Below are positions 11,011 through 23,030 of a DNA stretch of 64,000 nt, piece by piece (the stretch's first letter is position 1; each line of letters opens with the position of its first letter). The stretch covers positions 806,001-870,000 of the forward strand of contig JAAKBF010000047.1 in the NCBI GenBank assembly GCA_012656075.1, in the 5' to 3' direction. The notes below the pieces were generated by a model, which saw nothing but the letters and a program-made list of their open reading frames with translations, was not told the DNA's origin and made no database searches. Made by a program: the position numbers and the translations under genes. The DNA comes from Phytophthora hibernalis (lineage: Eukaryota > Oomycota > Peronosporomycetes > Peronosporales > Peronosporaceae).

Positions 11011-11663
11011 TCAATAGTGTAAGGCAAATCTGGCCAATGTATTATCCAGACTTACACAAACAACTAGTTCAGCTACTTGTAGACTTGCCGACACCTTGTA
11101 GGGCCAATGTAGTTCCCGTTGGAAGATGGAGTCGAAGCACTTGTGCACTTGATGGCAAATTCAGTTCTGATTTACGGTTAAGTCCTATCTCGTCTCCCAC
11201 CGTACCCTATGTATCCACCACTACCGCGGATGACCGGCTATATACCTCTTCTAGAACCTCCCCATCTCTGTAATCTTTGCTCGCGGCCGATCCCCGGATA
11301 CATCTGGCGTAATCACCTGATCGCGCTATAGACATGATCTGAGATCTGAGATCCGGATCTGTCGATCTTGGATCCGGGTCCCGAATAGATCTGTCCCGTA
11401 TCTTGGTTCTCGCCCCTTGGTCCGGACACGCGTCTGGCTTCTCGCTGGCGCGTCATATCCACGTTGAAGTACGTCAAGTGTGTCACCCTCCTCGTGCCGC
11501 TTAGAGCACGCCCTCCGATTTACCATGTCATCAGGTCCAGATCCATCACTCAGTCATATTTCCGGAACTATGACCTCTTGTCTCAGACAATCTCGTCTGG
11601 GCGTCTCATTCTTGAAAACGCGCATCACCACATTTATCAGTAATAAAATTAAGGGAAATGTCA

Positions 11664-11715
11664 AAGGGGGACTCAATTCGAAAACATTTTCATAGGGGGA
11701 CTCGATAATTAAAAA
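11664..11715. repeat. Terminal fragment of the 49.9-kb long-TIR element family
   Basis: AGGGGGACTCAATTCGAAAA, then GGGGGACTCGATAATTAAAA, match the outer 50 bp of the terminal repeat at 49932-49985 with few changes. The rest of the element is absent. Confidence 0.75.
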
Positions 11716-12372
11716 GAGGAACTGGGTATGCCACCAAAGATCTGCGCGTGTCGCACCAAAATACATTTGCACAACACCAAGGGTTTCAGGCGTGTCACCA
11801 AGTAATCAGAGAAATTACCAGCACTATTGACTAACTTCACCAACATATGCTCGTGATATTAATGGGGAATACTGTGGTGAGGTGGCATTGTCTCCATCTC
11901 AGCGCAAGACAAACGAGCACCACCCAGTGTAAGGCAAACGAGCACCATCTAATAGTTGGAAATCGCACAATCTGCTCAATGTCAGCAGATGATGATCAGT
12001 CTTGCATTGGCAACCGAACAAGCACTTGAATCGTGATACCGCAAGTTGTGGCCAATGTCGGACCACGACGACGTTGACCTCCCGAATGGAGGCAAATCTG
12101 GAGAACCGATCCCGGCGAAGATGAGCGCGATTAGTACTATACATCCAGCCTCCCCGTTTTTCCACGAAAAAGAACAACAAGTGCAGGTGCACAATTGATC
12201 ATTGGGTCACCTCGGAGATAGATCTGGCCATGGATGATCACGAGATGAGGTCACTTCTGACGAACTGTCGGTCTGCGCGATGCCTCATCAACGAAGACGA
12301 TGACGTCTGTTATTGTCGATGCAAAATTAACACGTGTGAAGCTGGCTCAACTACCGTTGTGTACGTCATGTA

Positions 12373-13805
12373 ATGGATGATCTTCAGGTCCCATCGCTAT
12401 CTCGTCAACGTCTGACACCTGCCATGAAGGACGTGATCACCACCGAGCTGGAGAGACGCCCGACTGCAACAACGCAGCAAATTTTCTCGCTAATTGTCTC
12501 CGAAATCACGGTTGAGGACATACGAGGACCAGTTCCGAAGAAAAGCCAGGTTGTATATTTTCTTCATCGCTGGCGACGCAATCACCCTGGTGCCGAGACT
12601 CGGCAGGTCGTTGAGATGACTGATGAAGCTCTGTAGGATGAGGTCAGACTACGGTGTCAAGTCCAAAAGCAGTGGTGTACTTCGGTGACTGCGTTTGGAG
12701 TGACGGGCGCTGGGTCTCGAGGGTCGGAGTAAGGACAGAGGAGGATCTTTATCGCGTTGGAATGACTTTCTACAAGCTCCTGGATGATTACATGCGAGTC
12801 CAATAGAATGCACACCGAACTGCGATGATCCACGTTGATAGCACGTTCAACACCGTGCTGCAGAAATACCCTTCGTTTATACCTAGTTATTCGGACAGCT
12901 GTGAACATTCCATGCCGTTTGGGTAGTTTTGCACGTCAAGACGGAAGCATGCTGACGTGTCCTGGCGTCTTAGCTACCTGAAACGAGCCATTCACGAGAC
13001 TTTTGGCGACGTCTTTGCGCTGGAGTTCGTCATGATGGACGGTAATTAGCCACACTACACCGCTTGTGCTTCTGAACTACCGTCCTCTCGAGTATTCATG
13101 TGCTGGTTCCATGTTATGGACAACATTTTCAAGCACCTCTAGTTGAAAGGGGTGAATCTGAATGCTCGTATCCAGTTCTTTGAAGTTATTTACGATCTCC
13201 ACTACGCGACTTCCGACGCATACAAAAACCTGAAGATAAGTACCCTTTCAAAATGGGGAGCTTGTAGCTGCGCGAGCGATGGGCAAGTAGAGCAATAGGT
13301 CGTGGATGGGATTCTGTGATTGGCAGGCGTTCCTGACTTCAAAGTGTTATGCTGTCACTAACAACCCGTTAAAGCAGTATCACTGCGTCAACAAGATAAT
13401 CAGCAATAACCCTCGGGCTACACAAAAACAAATGCTTGAGGGAATGAGGGCTTCTACAGACGTTTCTAGCTGAGTGTCGAGGTTTCCAGGAAGGACGACC
13501 CCGATGTCTCAGGACGCCTTCTCACGCTGTTTGGGTTGCTGAAACCTTATATATGCCTGAAACCTACGGAGTTCCTGTGGAAAACCTCCCTTCGTGTTGT
13601 TCAGATTTATCTAAATGAATCTACCCGTCGACGCTGTGGACGTGCTGGCAACAATCAAGCCCTTGTGATGTTCAAACGATATTCGTGTGCACACGAAAGG
13701 TATGCCACAGCAGGGTTAGATGGTGGATGCACAGATGCTATTGTGGTGGAGTGGATCTCAGCTTTAATGGGTTCCATCCACTCATTATGCCCAGACGCAG
13801 GCTAA
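12373..13805 (+). pseudogene. MULE (Mutator-like) transposase remnant
   Basis: The first frame (ATG 12373) gives an 87-residue N-terminal DNA-binding-like segment with LTPAMKDVITTELERRPTAT, typical of oomycete MULE-associated proteins. Then, in shifting frames, IHVDSTFNTVLQKYPSF, LSYLKRAIHETFGDVFALEF with VMMDGN, and FMCWFHVMDNIFKHL follow the MULE order: first catalytic Asp ('DSTF'/'DATY'), second Asp ('MDG'/'GDA'), then 'CxFHV'. The tail 13536-13805 is a C-terminal fragment. In-frame stops (for example TAG after MDGN) and frame changes mark it as dead. Confidence 0.7.
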
Positions 13806-14110
13806 CCAAGGGGTACTCCGATGTCCGTATAATTTGCTGAGGGGTTCATCTTGTGTACCCGTCGGTGGGCTGAATGCTCTCTCGTTGACGCGAGATGCGC
13901 AGCAGGTAGAGTCTTGAATGTACTTGTAGGGACTTGGGAGGTGGATCGGCGGGGTATGCCTGCGCACAGGATCCGAAGGTTGGTAGATCTTGTGGATCGG
14001 TAATGTAAATACCGGAGCCGGCGTTGTTACCTTGTTGGGGTCTTCCTTTCCGTTGATTGCTGCTTCCAATAGCGGGATCTTGATAGTGTTGCAAGTGCCG
14101 AAGGGTCTAG
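13795..14110. repeat. Dispersed repeat, copy 2 (LTR- or Gag-region-like)
   Basis: Direct-orientation relative of 10600-11010. The minus strand here keeps the longer readable block (DPAIGSSNQRKGRPQQGNNA). The pair brackets the MULE pseudogene. Confidence 0.4.
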
Positions 14111-14215
14111 TTGCTAGCCAACCTATCTAGAAAACTGCCACGTAATGCAAGGGTAGTATATATAACTAGATAAAAATTATGGGCCAATACATATCCCAAT
14201 ACTATTAACCAGTGT

Positions 14216-14909
14216 GTGTACTTTCAAGCAAATTTGACTATGATTGCAGGCTTCCAATCTGGAGTCCGTGTTCCTGGATCTGCTCTGGTGCCTCGTCAAT
14301 TTGTCCCCAACGTCCGCCGTCCACGTCGCCGAGCTCATACCAACAGGAGACCCGCACGGACCACAGTTCGGATTCCGGAAACAAGCCGTAACAACAACGA
14401 GCTAGTTGGAGCGGATCCAGGAATCGATGTGGCTTCGGCGTGCGCCCTCCAGGCAGAACGTGGACCTTTGGTCGATCTATAAACCAGGCGGTAGGTAGCA
14501 GTGTAGAGGGTGACTACGTACGCCACGACAGCTCGCCAGCTCGCCAGCTCGCCAGCATTTCTTTCGCGAGAGGTGTCCAGTCCAACTCAAGTTAACGATC
14601 TGGCATCTGCCATGGTGGATGTGGATACTCAGGATCGAGCTAACCACACGTTGACGCAGGTCAGATCTAGACGAGTGCGACCCCGGCCGACCTCAACAAT
14701 TCGACGACAGCGGCAAATCGGTGTGGTGTGTAATGAACCAAGCGCGACCACGAATGTTAGACCAACGGAAACGATCTAGTCGCAACCGCTGGCAGAATAT
14801 CTTCCAACACGTCGCAGTACCCGTCGTCGATGCCTCACCCAACGCGCAAAGATTACGAGGACGACGTCTGGAAATGCAGGCGCTGAGAGCGCGAGAGCTC
14901 ACAGCTTAG
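14216..14909 (+). pseudogene. Arg-rich degenerate ORF, possible retroelement Gag remnant
   Basis: Three consecutive plus-strand frames (14216-14482, 14510-14779, 14721-14909) are all Arg/Asn/Thr-rich, for example PNVRRPRRRAHTNRRPARTT and SRRVRPRPTSTIRRQRQIG. They may be one ORF broken by stops. No zinc knuckle, protease or polymerase motif is visible. The following 14910-15297 shows nothing coding. Confidence 0.25.
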
Positions 14910-15297
14910 GTTTGATACATTTCAGAAAGTGCATGTCGTCGAAAAGCAAAACAAAAACCTGAAGAAGAAGAAAAGAAAAAGGAGGTAGTGTAGGTTGGAC
15001 CTAATATCCAAGTTGCCTGCTTCCACCAAATGCGTACTGGCAGTGTGTATTAATACGGCCCGGTTCACCAACCACAGTCCAATCAGTGCTGCTTCTAAGC
15101 ACAAAATCCATTGCTTTCAGGTGTACCTACTTCACTGTGCTGTGTTGGTGTTTACCATGAGTTCGTGGTGAAATTAGTGAATGTTTGGCTGGTGACGCAG
15201 TCGAACCCCTTAGTGCATTTTCAAACTTGGTTGGTGAATCCTGAAACTTGGTTGGTATATCCTCGGAAATCATTGGTGCCAAACCTCGGTTCTCAAA

Positions 15298-15545
15298 TAA
15301 AAAGCTAGCTTTTACTCAGCCTGAAAATCATCGCTGGACGGCACGCGATGTACGAGAAGCACGTTATTAATTACTTCGAAGTAGGACAGAGTTGGTACTA
15401 CCGGATATTCCGCGACACCAGCAGCGTCATGCTAAGCGCCCTCTCCATTCGTCTAACAGGCTGGGCAAGGACCCGCCCGCACCGCATAATGCTTACCATT
15501 CCCGTTGCATAGGTATCAAACGCCGTTGAGCGCATGCCCAACTGC
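15298..15545 (-). mobile_element. Truncated copy of the long-TIR element of 49.9 kb
   Basis: This segment matches the reverse complement of about 50030-50295, including AAAGCTAGCTTTTACTCAGC, TCGCTGGACGGCACGCGATG, AATTACTTCGAAGTAGGACA and GGACCCGCCCGCACCGCATA. The outer 50 bp of one terminal repeat and all of the other are missing. At GAGCGCATGCC the sequence leaves the element, exactly where the full copy enters its other terminal repeat. Confidence 0.8.
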
Positions 15546-16826
15546 CTCAGACGTATGTTGCGCGAAGGTTGGCCAAACACTGGGTTGTAAAGGAGCCGGT
15601 AACAAGGAAGACCGTGTGCAGGCTCGCCTGCTCGTGGTTAAGTGAGCCAAGCAGATGCGGCGGATGCGAAGGAGACGCTCGGAAAACGTATGTCTAGCGT
15701 ACACCGTGTACATTTTCCTACTGGTGCACATAAACTGAAAGTGGTCCCAGTTACATGTAGTCTGGTATTTTTATGCTAAACAACTGCAGTCAGTCGTGCC
15801 TATGACAAGCCTCGGAATTGGATACCTTTCTTGGTTTGGACAAGCGAAGAACGCTTGCTATTTTTCAGGAGTAAAATGATTTTTTCTTCTCTCTGTCAGG
15901 TGTCCCAAAGTTGGGCCTAAGCGTTTTTGTGTATGTGATCCACCCTGTAGAGTCCAAAAACGCTAGCGTTAGTGCAGGCCCGCCCTTCTCTAGCGTATTC
16001 TAGCCCAATCCTCTAGTTTAACCTCCGTATAAGAATTGTGGTTTGCAGATGTTTTGGCAACTTGGAGGCTCAGAGATCCACAGGTCCGATACAATTATAT
16101 CCCAGTACTATTTACAAAAATGTCCAAATTACCCTTTTAAAACGACAAATCCGATGGCCATTAAATTATATCGCCCTTGCAAGCGCTACCAACAAAATCG
16201 TGAGCCTGGGCCTTCAAAATAATGTTGGGCTTGCACTGTTTTCTATGGGTCATGGCGTGGCACTTTAGCTGAGCTCACTGACATGATACTCGACGCTCGA
16301 CCACATAATACTGTACTACATGACCATGTAGTGGCACAGTACCAGTTGATTGATGTCATACCAAGGTGTCCATTATTGACAGTGTAACACAACAACTTGA
16401 TTTCACTATGGAAAATTGTGGTTTGCCCTCCGACTCTTATTTCGGACCTGTGCATCTGAGATTTAATTAAATTGGACTTCGAGATAAATTGCAAATCGGT
16501 GGGCAAAATTTTCGCGGCACAATTCCCGTTTTATTAAAATGTCAATATGGGTATAAACCGGGCTCTGCAGTTACTCAGAAATCAGCCAGTACTAAGGAGT
16601 TAGGAGTTCTCCGAAATTTATTTCAGAGCTAAGGAGGTGGTGCGATTGGATGCGATTTTGGGAAAACAAATAAACCTTGACAACTATATAGCTACCTAGA
16701 AAAACGCATACAGATTCCGCTGAGAAACTGAAAAGGGTGGACCTTCCAACCTCTCAAAGGTTATAATATGCTTCCACGGCATTGTTTATTACAGTTAGTA
16801 GGTCCCACTCACTTCAATTCAAGATG
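15546..16826. other. No gene seen; weak dispersed repeat
   Basis: Bases 15545-15700 share TGTTGCGCGAAGGTT and a spaced GCAGATGC...GGAGA block with 17400-17590, so both are old copies of one repeat. The remainder is AT-rich and non-coding by eye. Confidence 0.35.
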
Positions 16827-17174
16827 TCACCCAATCGTACATGTACACGCTCACGGCGGGGTGGTGGAGGACTGTACCGGTAGTCGTCTGGAAACACGAT
16901 CCCAGACTTGCGGAAACAGTTCGTGATGGTCTTTTGCGAGACGTCGCTCCACGCCTCGTCACCCCACCTCATCCCTTGCGTCTCGCAGAATGCGGAAAAT
17001 GGTAGCATCCGCAGGAGGGTCCGACAGCTTGAATGTTGTCGTAGCCCAGCGTGCGAGATGAGATAGCGTTAGGGCCTGACAGCGTTCATGCTGGTCAATT
17101 ATGTCGCAGTTCTGCTTGATAGTCAGCCATAGACCCTTCGTTCGCTTGTCAGCTTGCTTGGTAGTAGATATCAT
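16827..17174 (-). pseudogene. Internally deleted CENP-B/pogo-type transposase
   Basis: ATG at 17174. The first 70 residues (KGLWLTIKQNCDIIDQHERC, LSHLARWATTTFKLSDPP, ATIFRILRDA) look like the CENP-B/pogo N-terminal helix-turn-helix. Immediately afterwards, in a shifted frame, come EAWSDVSQKTITNCFRKSGI, the block that normally sits about 350 residues later at the C-terminus of Tigger-type transposases. The DDE domain between them is deleted, so this is a non-autonomous derivative. No clear TIRs were found. Confidence 0.6.
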
Positions 17175-17192
17175 GGTGCCCCCGGTGCGCAC

Positions 17193-17961
17193 TACAGGAA
17201 AAGATCGGGATTGATAATGGCGATTGAAGTCGGTATGCTTTTAGCGGGACGATTCGAATTCAAATCTTGACCTCCAACGTGGACCACAAAGGGCACTTCC
17301 CTCTTGAAAATGTTTCAACTGATCCTATCGGCATCGCAGAGGTATTAGCTGAAGGCAGTTTTCAGTTTCTCAACGGAATCTGTATTTATATTTGGTATTA
17401 CAGATGTATGTTGCGCGAAGGTTAACCGCTTTCTTGTCATAAAGCACGCGACAGGGCAACGAGGCCACTGGCAACTTAGTGCAAATTCATGAAAATTTAT
17501 CTGCCCAAGTTCATCTCGCGGTTTCGTAGCACGAGCAGATGCTGCGCTGCGTCGCAGCCGCAGGAGATGCGCCGAGAGCGTACCCTTATACATGTAGCGC
17601 GCTCTGAGCACATTAAATGAGAAACAAATTAAATTTACTGGGGTTCCTGTTTTTATAGTCTGTGAACCCCTTTCTTGTCGGCTCTGTATTCCTGCCTGAA
17701 TTTCAGAGCTTCTTCGTGCAACGCGCTACTTTGTTTGCAGAAGTTAGTTAAAGTTCCTCAAAAGTAAGTAGCACCCGATCACCTCCACTTTGTTCTTCAC
17801 GTCGAAGAGCGTATTGAGGTCGAGAGAGCTCATGGCAAAGCGACTTACGCACGTGACGGCAACTTGAATTATGGACGTAAAGTTGAAAGGCAACAGTCAG
17901 CGGTCTTTTTAGCGATAGCGCTTGATTCACAACATTAAACTGGCACCTACTCCAAAAATGG
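17193..17961. other. No gene seen
   Basis: Contains a worn repeat related to 15545-15700 (17400-17590). The rest, including the 3' flank of the effector gene, shows no coding signal. Confidence 0.35.
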
Positions 17962-18381
17962 CTACGTGTACCTCAGCGGGCCCTTGCCGTAGTAGTCTTG
18001 ATAGGCCATTAGTTTCTTCCACTGCGGGTGAAACCTCATGCGGGTACCCAAATGGGAGATTTTGAGCTCTTGAGACAACGTAAACGGTTTCTTGTTCCTT
18101 AGCTTCCACCACATAAATTGCGCCTTCCACTTGATTGCCTCCTTGACACTGATAGCAGCGTCCTTGAGAATGAGGTCGATGTTCACCAGTCGTCTTGATT
18201 CCGCGTTGGAGGACTGCTCTGTTGCTGCTTCTCCGGTCCTCAGAAATCGCCTTCCGCTGACCCTGTTTTGCTCGCCGTCGGGCAGTGGGGTTGCAACCTT
18301 GGAAGTCGTCTGATCCCTGGTGGCTGGCAGAGCGTTGGTGCTAGCCAGAACAGCAAATAGGACGACGTAGTACAGACGCAT
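17962..18381 (-). CDS. RxLR effector (secreted), intact paralogue 1
   Basis: 139 codons, no intron. I start at the ATG at 18381. The longer upstream frame has no ATG that fits, and a core promoter sits 39-52 bp upstream. Residues 1-17 form a signal peptide (MRLYYVVLFAVLASTNA). RFLR is at 45-48, the right distance from the N-terminus for an RxLR effector. The following EER motif is weak (only ESRR). The C-terminal half is a helix-rich, Trp- and Lys-rich domain (WKAQFMWWKLRNKK). Known of the family: secreted through haustoria into plant cells. The specific target is unknown. A head-to-head paralogue lies at 23031-23452. Confidence 0.85.
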   Translation of the reverse strand: MRLYYVVLFAVLASTNALPATRDQTTSKVATPLPDGEQNRVSGRRFLRTGEAATEQSSNAESRRLVNIDLILKDAAISVKEAIKWKAQFMWWKLRNKKPFTLSQELKISHLGTRMRFHPQWKKLMAYQDYYGKGPLRYT

Positions 18382-18419
18382 CGGCGACTTTTGAGCGGGT
18401 CCGTACGCTTTCGAGGGGC

Positions 18420-18433
18420 AAATTGAAAAGTGA
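18420..18433 (-). promoter_or_regulatory. Inr+FPR core promoter of RxLR paralogue 1
   Basis: The minus strand reads TCACTTTTCAATTT, an oomycete initiator (YCAYTYY) fused to the flanking promoter region (CAWTTT). It lies 39-52 bp upstream of the ATG at 18381, where transcription starts are expected. Confidence 0.6.
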
Positions 18434-19734
18434 ACTTGCCTTGACTTGTCACTGAACGTTTTAAAGAGAGATTTCTGTGTGGCTTCGGGCACATCCGGTG
18501 ATTTTCTAGCCAGTGTTATTCCCACAAGAGCTGGCTGCGTACTGCGCGATTGGTGAAGGCTTCACTCAATACACGTACAGTACCAGTTTAAACTTCGGTA
18601 AGGCGAATCACAATGTATCCCAGGCAGTCGATGTTTACGGCAACCGATGCATGTCGGTAAGCCCATTTCTTGCTCTTTTTGTACAGCACATGTTTTGGAT
18701 GGACCATTGCTCATCGCCAATGGCGGCACACACAATGCCTCAAATAGTGTACGCCTTCGCGCCTCGAATGGTCATCCAAGTTTTGTCTCTTTACAGTAAT
18801 GTGCGTCAATAAGGAAAACGCGGGATCAATGGTACGGTGCGGACAGCCATTGATCACCAGTGGTAGCACGACATGACTTACCAGGACACTGGCACTTTCA
18901 TTATTCACTTACTGTATGCATCCTATTAGGAAGGATACGTTGGAGAACGCTCTGTATACTGTTACATGTATTTTAAAAAACTGGGTTGGCTGGAGAAATT
19001 ATTCTATTTTAATAAATTAAGTCTTTTTTACATAACGTAAGCAGGTGAAATCCGCCATACTTGAAAACACGCCTCTGGATAGGTAGTATCAAATCCCGCC
19101 AAATTGGCTATCAGATATCAGGTTCGACAGATATCAGATTTACCCTTTACATTTTACTAACTACCAAGTCGGTGGATCGATTTTGTATGTATCAGATATA
19201 GCAGTGTATCAGGTTTATCAAGTATCAGTTAGGACAGGTTAATCTATTTACAATTTTATTCATAGTCAATGCTAACACCAGCCAATCAAAAATACACTCA
19301 AACTCTTGCAAGATTAGATTTGACTGCTGGAAGTTATTCAGATGTTCATGTAAATGCATTCACTGATCGTGCAACGACGTTACCGTATTACCTTCGAATT
19401 TGCCGCCGACACCGCCAAGATCGCTGCCAGCTTCGACGCTGAGACCGCCTTCCCGTTCATACCCACAACTACTCAAGTATTGCAAAGCTTACCGCTGTCC
19501 AGTGCAACACGCTACCTATAATCAAACAAGCCAGGGTTCAATTCAAACTACAGAGTTCACCGGCAAAGGGAGAACCGTAATCAGTTATTTACCTTGTAAA
19601 ATTAGTACAGGTGTCACAAAGCCTTGCTCTACCGCGATACAAATCCGTTTGCAAATCTTTTAACCTGGAAGAATTTATTGGTCCCACCTATCCCCCTTTG
19701 CCGGGAACTCTGTACCGGTACTTACGTTTTTAGT

Positions 19735-19868
19735 GCTAGTGGTACAAAACGAGTCTACTAAAACTTAATATTTGTGGAGGTTATGTAAGATTCTAAGTCT
19801 TTTCTACATCGTCACCTGGAGGACGGATGTCATCTTGCTTCAAATCATGAAAGTCGGAGATGCCGACT
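19735..19868. repeat. Dispersed repeat with TTTTCTACATCGT word (also inverted at 22050-22195)
   Basis: AAACTTAATATTTGTGGAGG, TTTTCTACATCGT, GGAGGACGGATGTCATCTTG and CAAATCATGAAAGTCGGAGA recur inverted at 22050-22195. A third, diverged direct copy is at 32625-32705 (TTTTTCTACATCGTATAAAC, GATCATCTTGATACAAATCA). Confidence 0.75.
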
Positions 19869-21106
19869 GAAAAACTACCTGTACACCCGAGCATCACCCT
19901 CGGAGACCCTGAGAGCGGTGACACAACCCTAAGACGAGCTAGGTGTGACCCTGCTTGGTCCTGGTTTAATCCCGCGTGCTGCGCACACGGGTCTTTAAAC
20001 CGCAGGCGTTTTCGGCCTGCTAAGCAAGTTGCTTTCACCCCCTCTTATCCCGGAGATGTGTTGTTTGTACACTAGACTGCCCAGCTGGGATATATGCTAG
20101 GATCTGTGATACACATAATCTGCTTCAAGTTGGACGATCAAGCACGATACACTTGTACCTGTACCGTACATACATGTTTATACAGTTCTTCGCCTCGTTG
20201 TGATTCTACAACGCGATTATTTTCACAGATTAAAGTTCGTACAAGAAATACTGCAACAGTTTGAACTCCAAACTTTGGAGCAGATCTTTTGAATAAATTG
20301 ACAGATCTGGCACGGTGCTCTACAGGTATTGTGCTTTGCAGCTAAAATGTCGCACCATTTTATGGCCTAGATCGAGCATGACCAAGTGATAAAATTAGTA
20401 AAAGTGAGGACGGCGTGGAATTAAATAGATCGACATCGATTTGCGATCCTAAACATGCAAAGGGATCGATTTGAGCTATTAATAGACCGAGATCAATCTG
20501 TTAGATCGACCGGGAAATCGATCACGACGCTAGATTTGTTTGTCGTAACCCGAAATATTAGCTGCACTAAATATATCAATCTGTCCTTTTTATAGACCTC
20601 GATTTATTAAATCGACCTCGAGTCATTATAACTCGAGCAACCGGACGGCAAAATCATTGCAAAGCACAATACAGTGTACATAACGAGGGCAAGATCTAAA
20701 ACTGTGAGCGCGGATACGAGAGGCACAAAATGCCTTCAGACAAAAACCCTCGTAACAGTGGTACAAGTTCTTAAGTATTACAGAATGGAGGCATTACTAT
20801 CAAGAGTGACCTAATTAAGGGTGCGTTCGAATTCATGGGTAGTACATGTAATCAATGAAAAAATGTAGAAATATAAAAATTAAATATGGAACTGACTAGT
20901 GGTACTAAACAACACATCTCCGGGATAAGAGGGGGTGAAAGCAACTCGCTCGGCAGGCCGAAACAACGCCTGCGGTTTAAAGATCCGTGTGCGCAGCACG
21001 CGGGCTTTAACCCAGGACCAAGCAGGGTCACACCTAGCTCGGCTTAGGGTTGTGTCACCGCTCTCAGGGTTTTCAAGAGTGAGGCTCGGGTGTAGTTTTC
21101 CTGTTC
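19868..21106. mobile_element. Fold-back type non-autonomous element
   Basis: Bases 19868-20070 and 20905-21106 are about 200-bp inverted repeats (for example GAGAGCGGTGACACAACCCT, ACCCTGCTTGGTCCTGG, TCACCCCCTCTTATCCCGGA) at roughly 90% similarity. The 830-bp interior is AT-rich, without ORFs, and rich in ATCGAT/GATCGA words. There is no convincing target-site duplication, so the superfamily is unknown. Confidence 0.7.
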
Positions 21107-22830
21107 TCTGAAATTTATTTCAGAGTATATCAGTGACCCGATTTTCCGCTCAAAAGCATACTTGCCAAAACTCAGAAAAATCGACAACAGCAACAGCTCA
21201 ACAGGTCATCTCCAACCCTCAAGAACTGACAAATTTCTTGTCTATTTCTGCTTTTGGTCTGATTCCTCTCATAATGCAACTTCAACTTGCTAACCTTAAA
21301 GATCCCGACATTGACATGAGCCAAACTCACTCCAATCACTAATATATAGCGAGAACTAGTCAAAAGCCGCGTGTTACCTGTGGCGTGATAGTTCAACGTT
21401 CACACAACATCTTTGAAAATTCAATTATAACAATAGGAGCCGGCAATCCACCAACAGTGGCTGCATCGCTACGCCGACCGCCAAGCCGGCTAGATCGTAT
21501 TCGAGGAATCACACGTGCAGACATGACCAGCTCCTTTTAAAGAACGCCAGTCCACCTTCTAGCATCTGGCCAAAACGTCTTCAACTGGGACTCTGTGGAG
21601 AACATCCACCACCAACGGTGGCAAGCTCGGAGTTAGGTGGACCGCCAGAAGTACCGGTAGGCGCCTTCTAAGCGAAGTAGGAAGCTACTCAACTAATATT
21701 ATACTTCCTGTGTCAACCTTTCACTATAAAACCAAAGTATACTTCACCATTCGTCTAACCTGCGCTAGCCCACCACAACTTCACTCTTCTCTAATATTTA
21801 CAATATTTACTTCGAAGTAGCTAGGAAGCTACACACCCAGGAGCTTACTAGCGCGAGTGAAGGCATCAGATTCGACAAGGCTGTAAGCACTATTTCTGCG
21901 AGACTTTAGCCTCCGCAAACGCCAAGAAAACGCTGAAAAGCCTTGAAAAATGAAGATACCGGTACGCGTTTAATTTAAAGCAATGCACTTACCATTTCAC
22001 TTGACATGTGAATTTCAGAGCTCATCCGGGCGCTAGCGCACGGCCATGTCGGCATCTCCGACTTTCATGATTTGAAGCAAGATGACATCCGTCCTCCAGG
22101 CGACTTCAAAGTTTATACGATGTAGAAAAAGACTCTAACTCATACATAACCTCCACAAATTTTAAGTTTCAGTAGACTCGTTTTGTACCACTTGCACGAA
22201 CCATTAAATACATATGTAAATAGGGATAGGAATGACGTGAAAAGACGTGAAAGCGTGGCGGACACTATTGCATACAAAAGATAAGACAAATATCGAAGAA
22301 TACCGGTTTAATCCCTCCGCAGCACTTAAAGGTACTACTATCACCAGGATTAATAGTATTAAAAGAGGTCGATCAGCCCGACTTCAGGCAGAGTTGGTCG
22401 GAAACGCTTCATAGATATGCTACATGTGTAATGCCGTGTATTTTTCACGAGTCGGGAAGAAAAGTACCGGTACATGTAGAGCTCGATCGCTGTGTTGTAA
22501 AACCAAAGCGGAAAAACGGTTATCTGTTTTTCTTGAATTTATTTGTTTGTGGCTCCGTTACCCGCTACGCTTAGTACCGGTAACAGTCACCGGCGATAAG
22601 CCCTGTGTTTTAGGATATGTGCGCGCGGCAAGCGCAGTGGAATTCCAGATCCTGTTACATGTACATGGTTCAGCGTCCTCGATCAGGCGCTGTCATTTGA
22701 AGACTTTGACAACTGTCCACTGTAAAATACTGTATTTCAGCTAGTAATTATTACAGAAAGATATCGTGTCATGAATTTCAGCTCGAGATGCAGTGTGTTT
22801 CGTCTTCTAAAATTGTAAGCTTACGTGTAC
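21107..22830. other. No gene seen
   Basis: AT-rich intergenic sequence. It carries the inverted copy of the 19735-19868 repeat at 22050-22195 and, at about 22017-22045, a relative of the GAGCTC...CGGGCGCTAG...ACGGCC word at 7630-7660. Short frames (for example 22424-22744) have no recognisable content. Confidence 0.4.
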
Positions 22831-22973
22831 ATGTGTGAGTGAAGCCTTCACCAATCGCGCAGATTGCAGCCAGCTCTTGCGCAAAGTACACTGGCTAGAT
22901 TATCACCGGATTTGCCCCAGACTCCTCCCGACTCGGGGAGTCTGGAAGTCTGGGGCTCCTTATATTAATACAT

Positions 22974-22986
22974 TCACTTTCAATTT
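22974..22986 (+). promoter_or_regulatory. Inr+FPR-like core promoter of RxLR paralogue 2
   Basis: TCACTTTCAATTT, 45-57 bp before the ATG at 23031, at the same relative position as in paralogue 1. It is one T shorter than paralogue 1. Confidence 0.5.
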
Positions 22987-23030
22987 CGGTCCACGAAGAA
23001 AGGAGCAACCTACCCACGCAAACATTGTCA

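Noticed and set aside
15590..15605. GGTAACAAGGAAGACCGTG near 15600 as an rRNA fragment
   Set aside because: Only a short coincidence with the 18S word GTAACAAGG. The neighbouring bases do not match rDNA, unlike 49579-49746.
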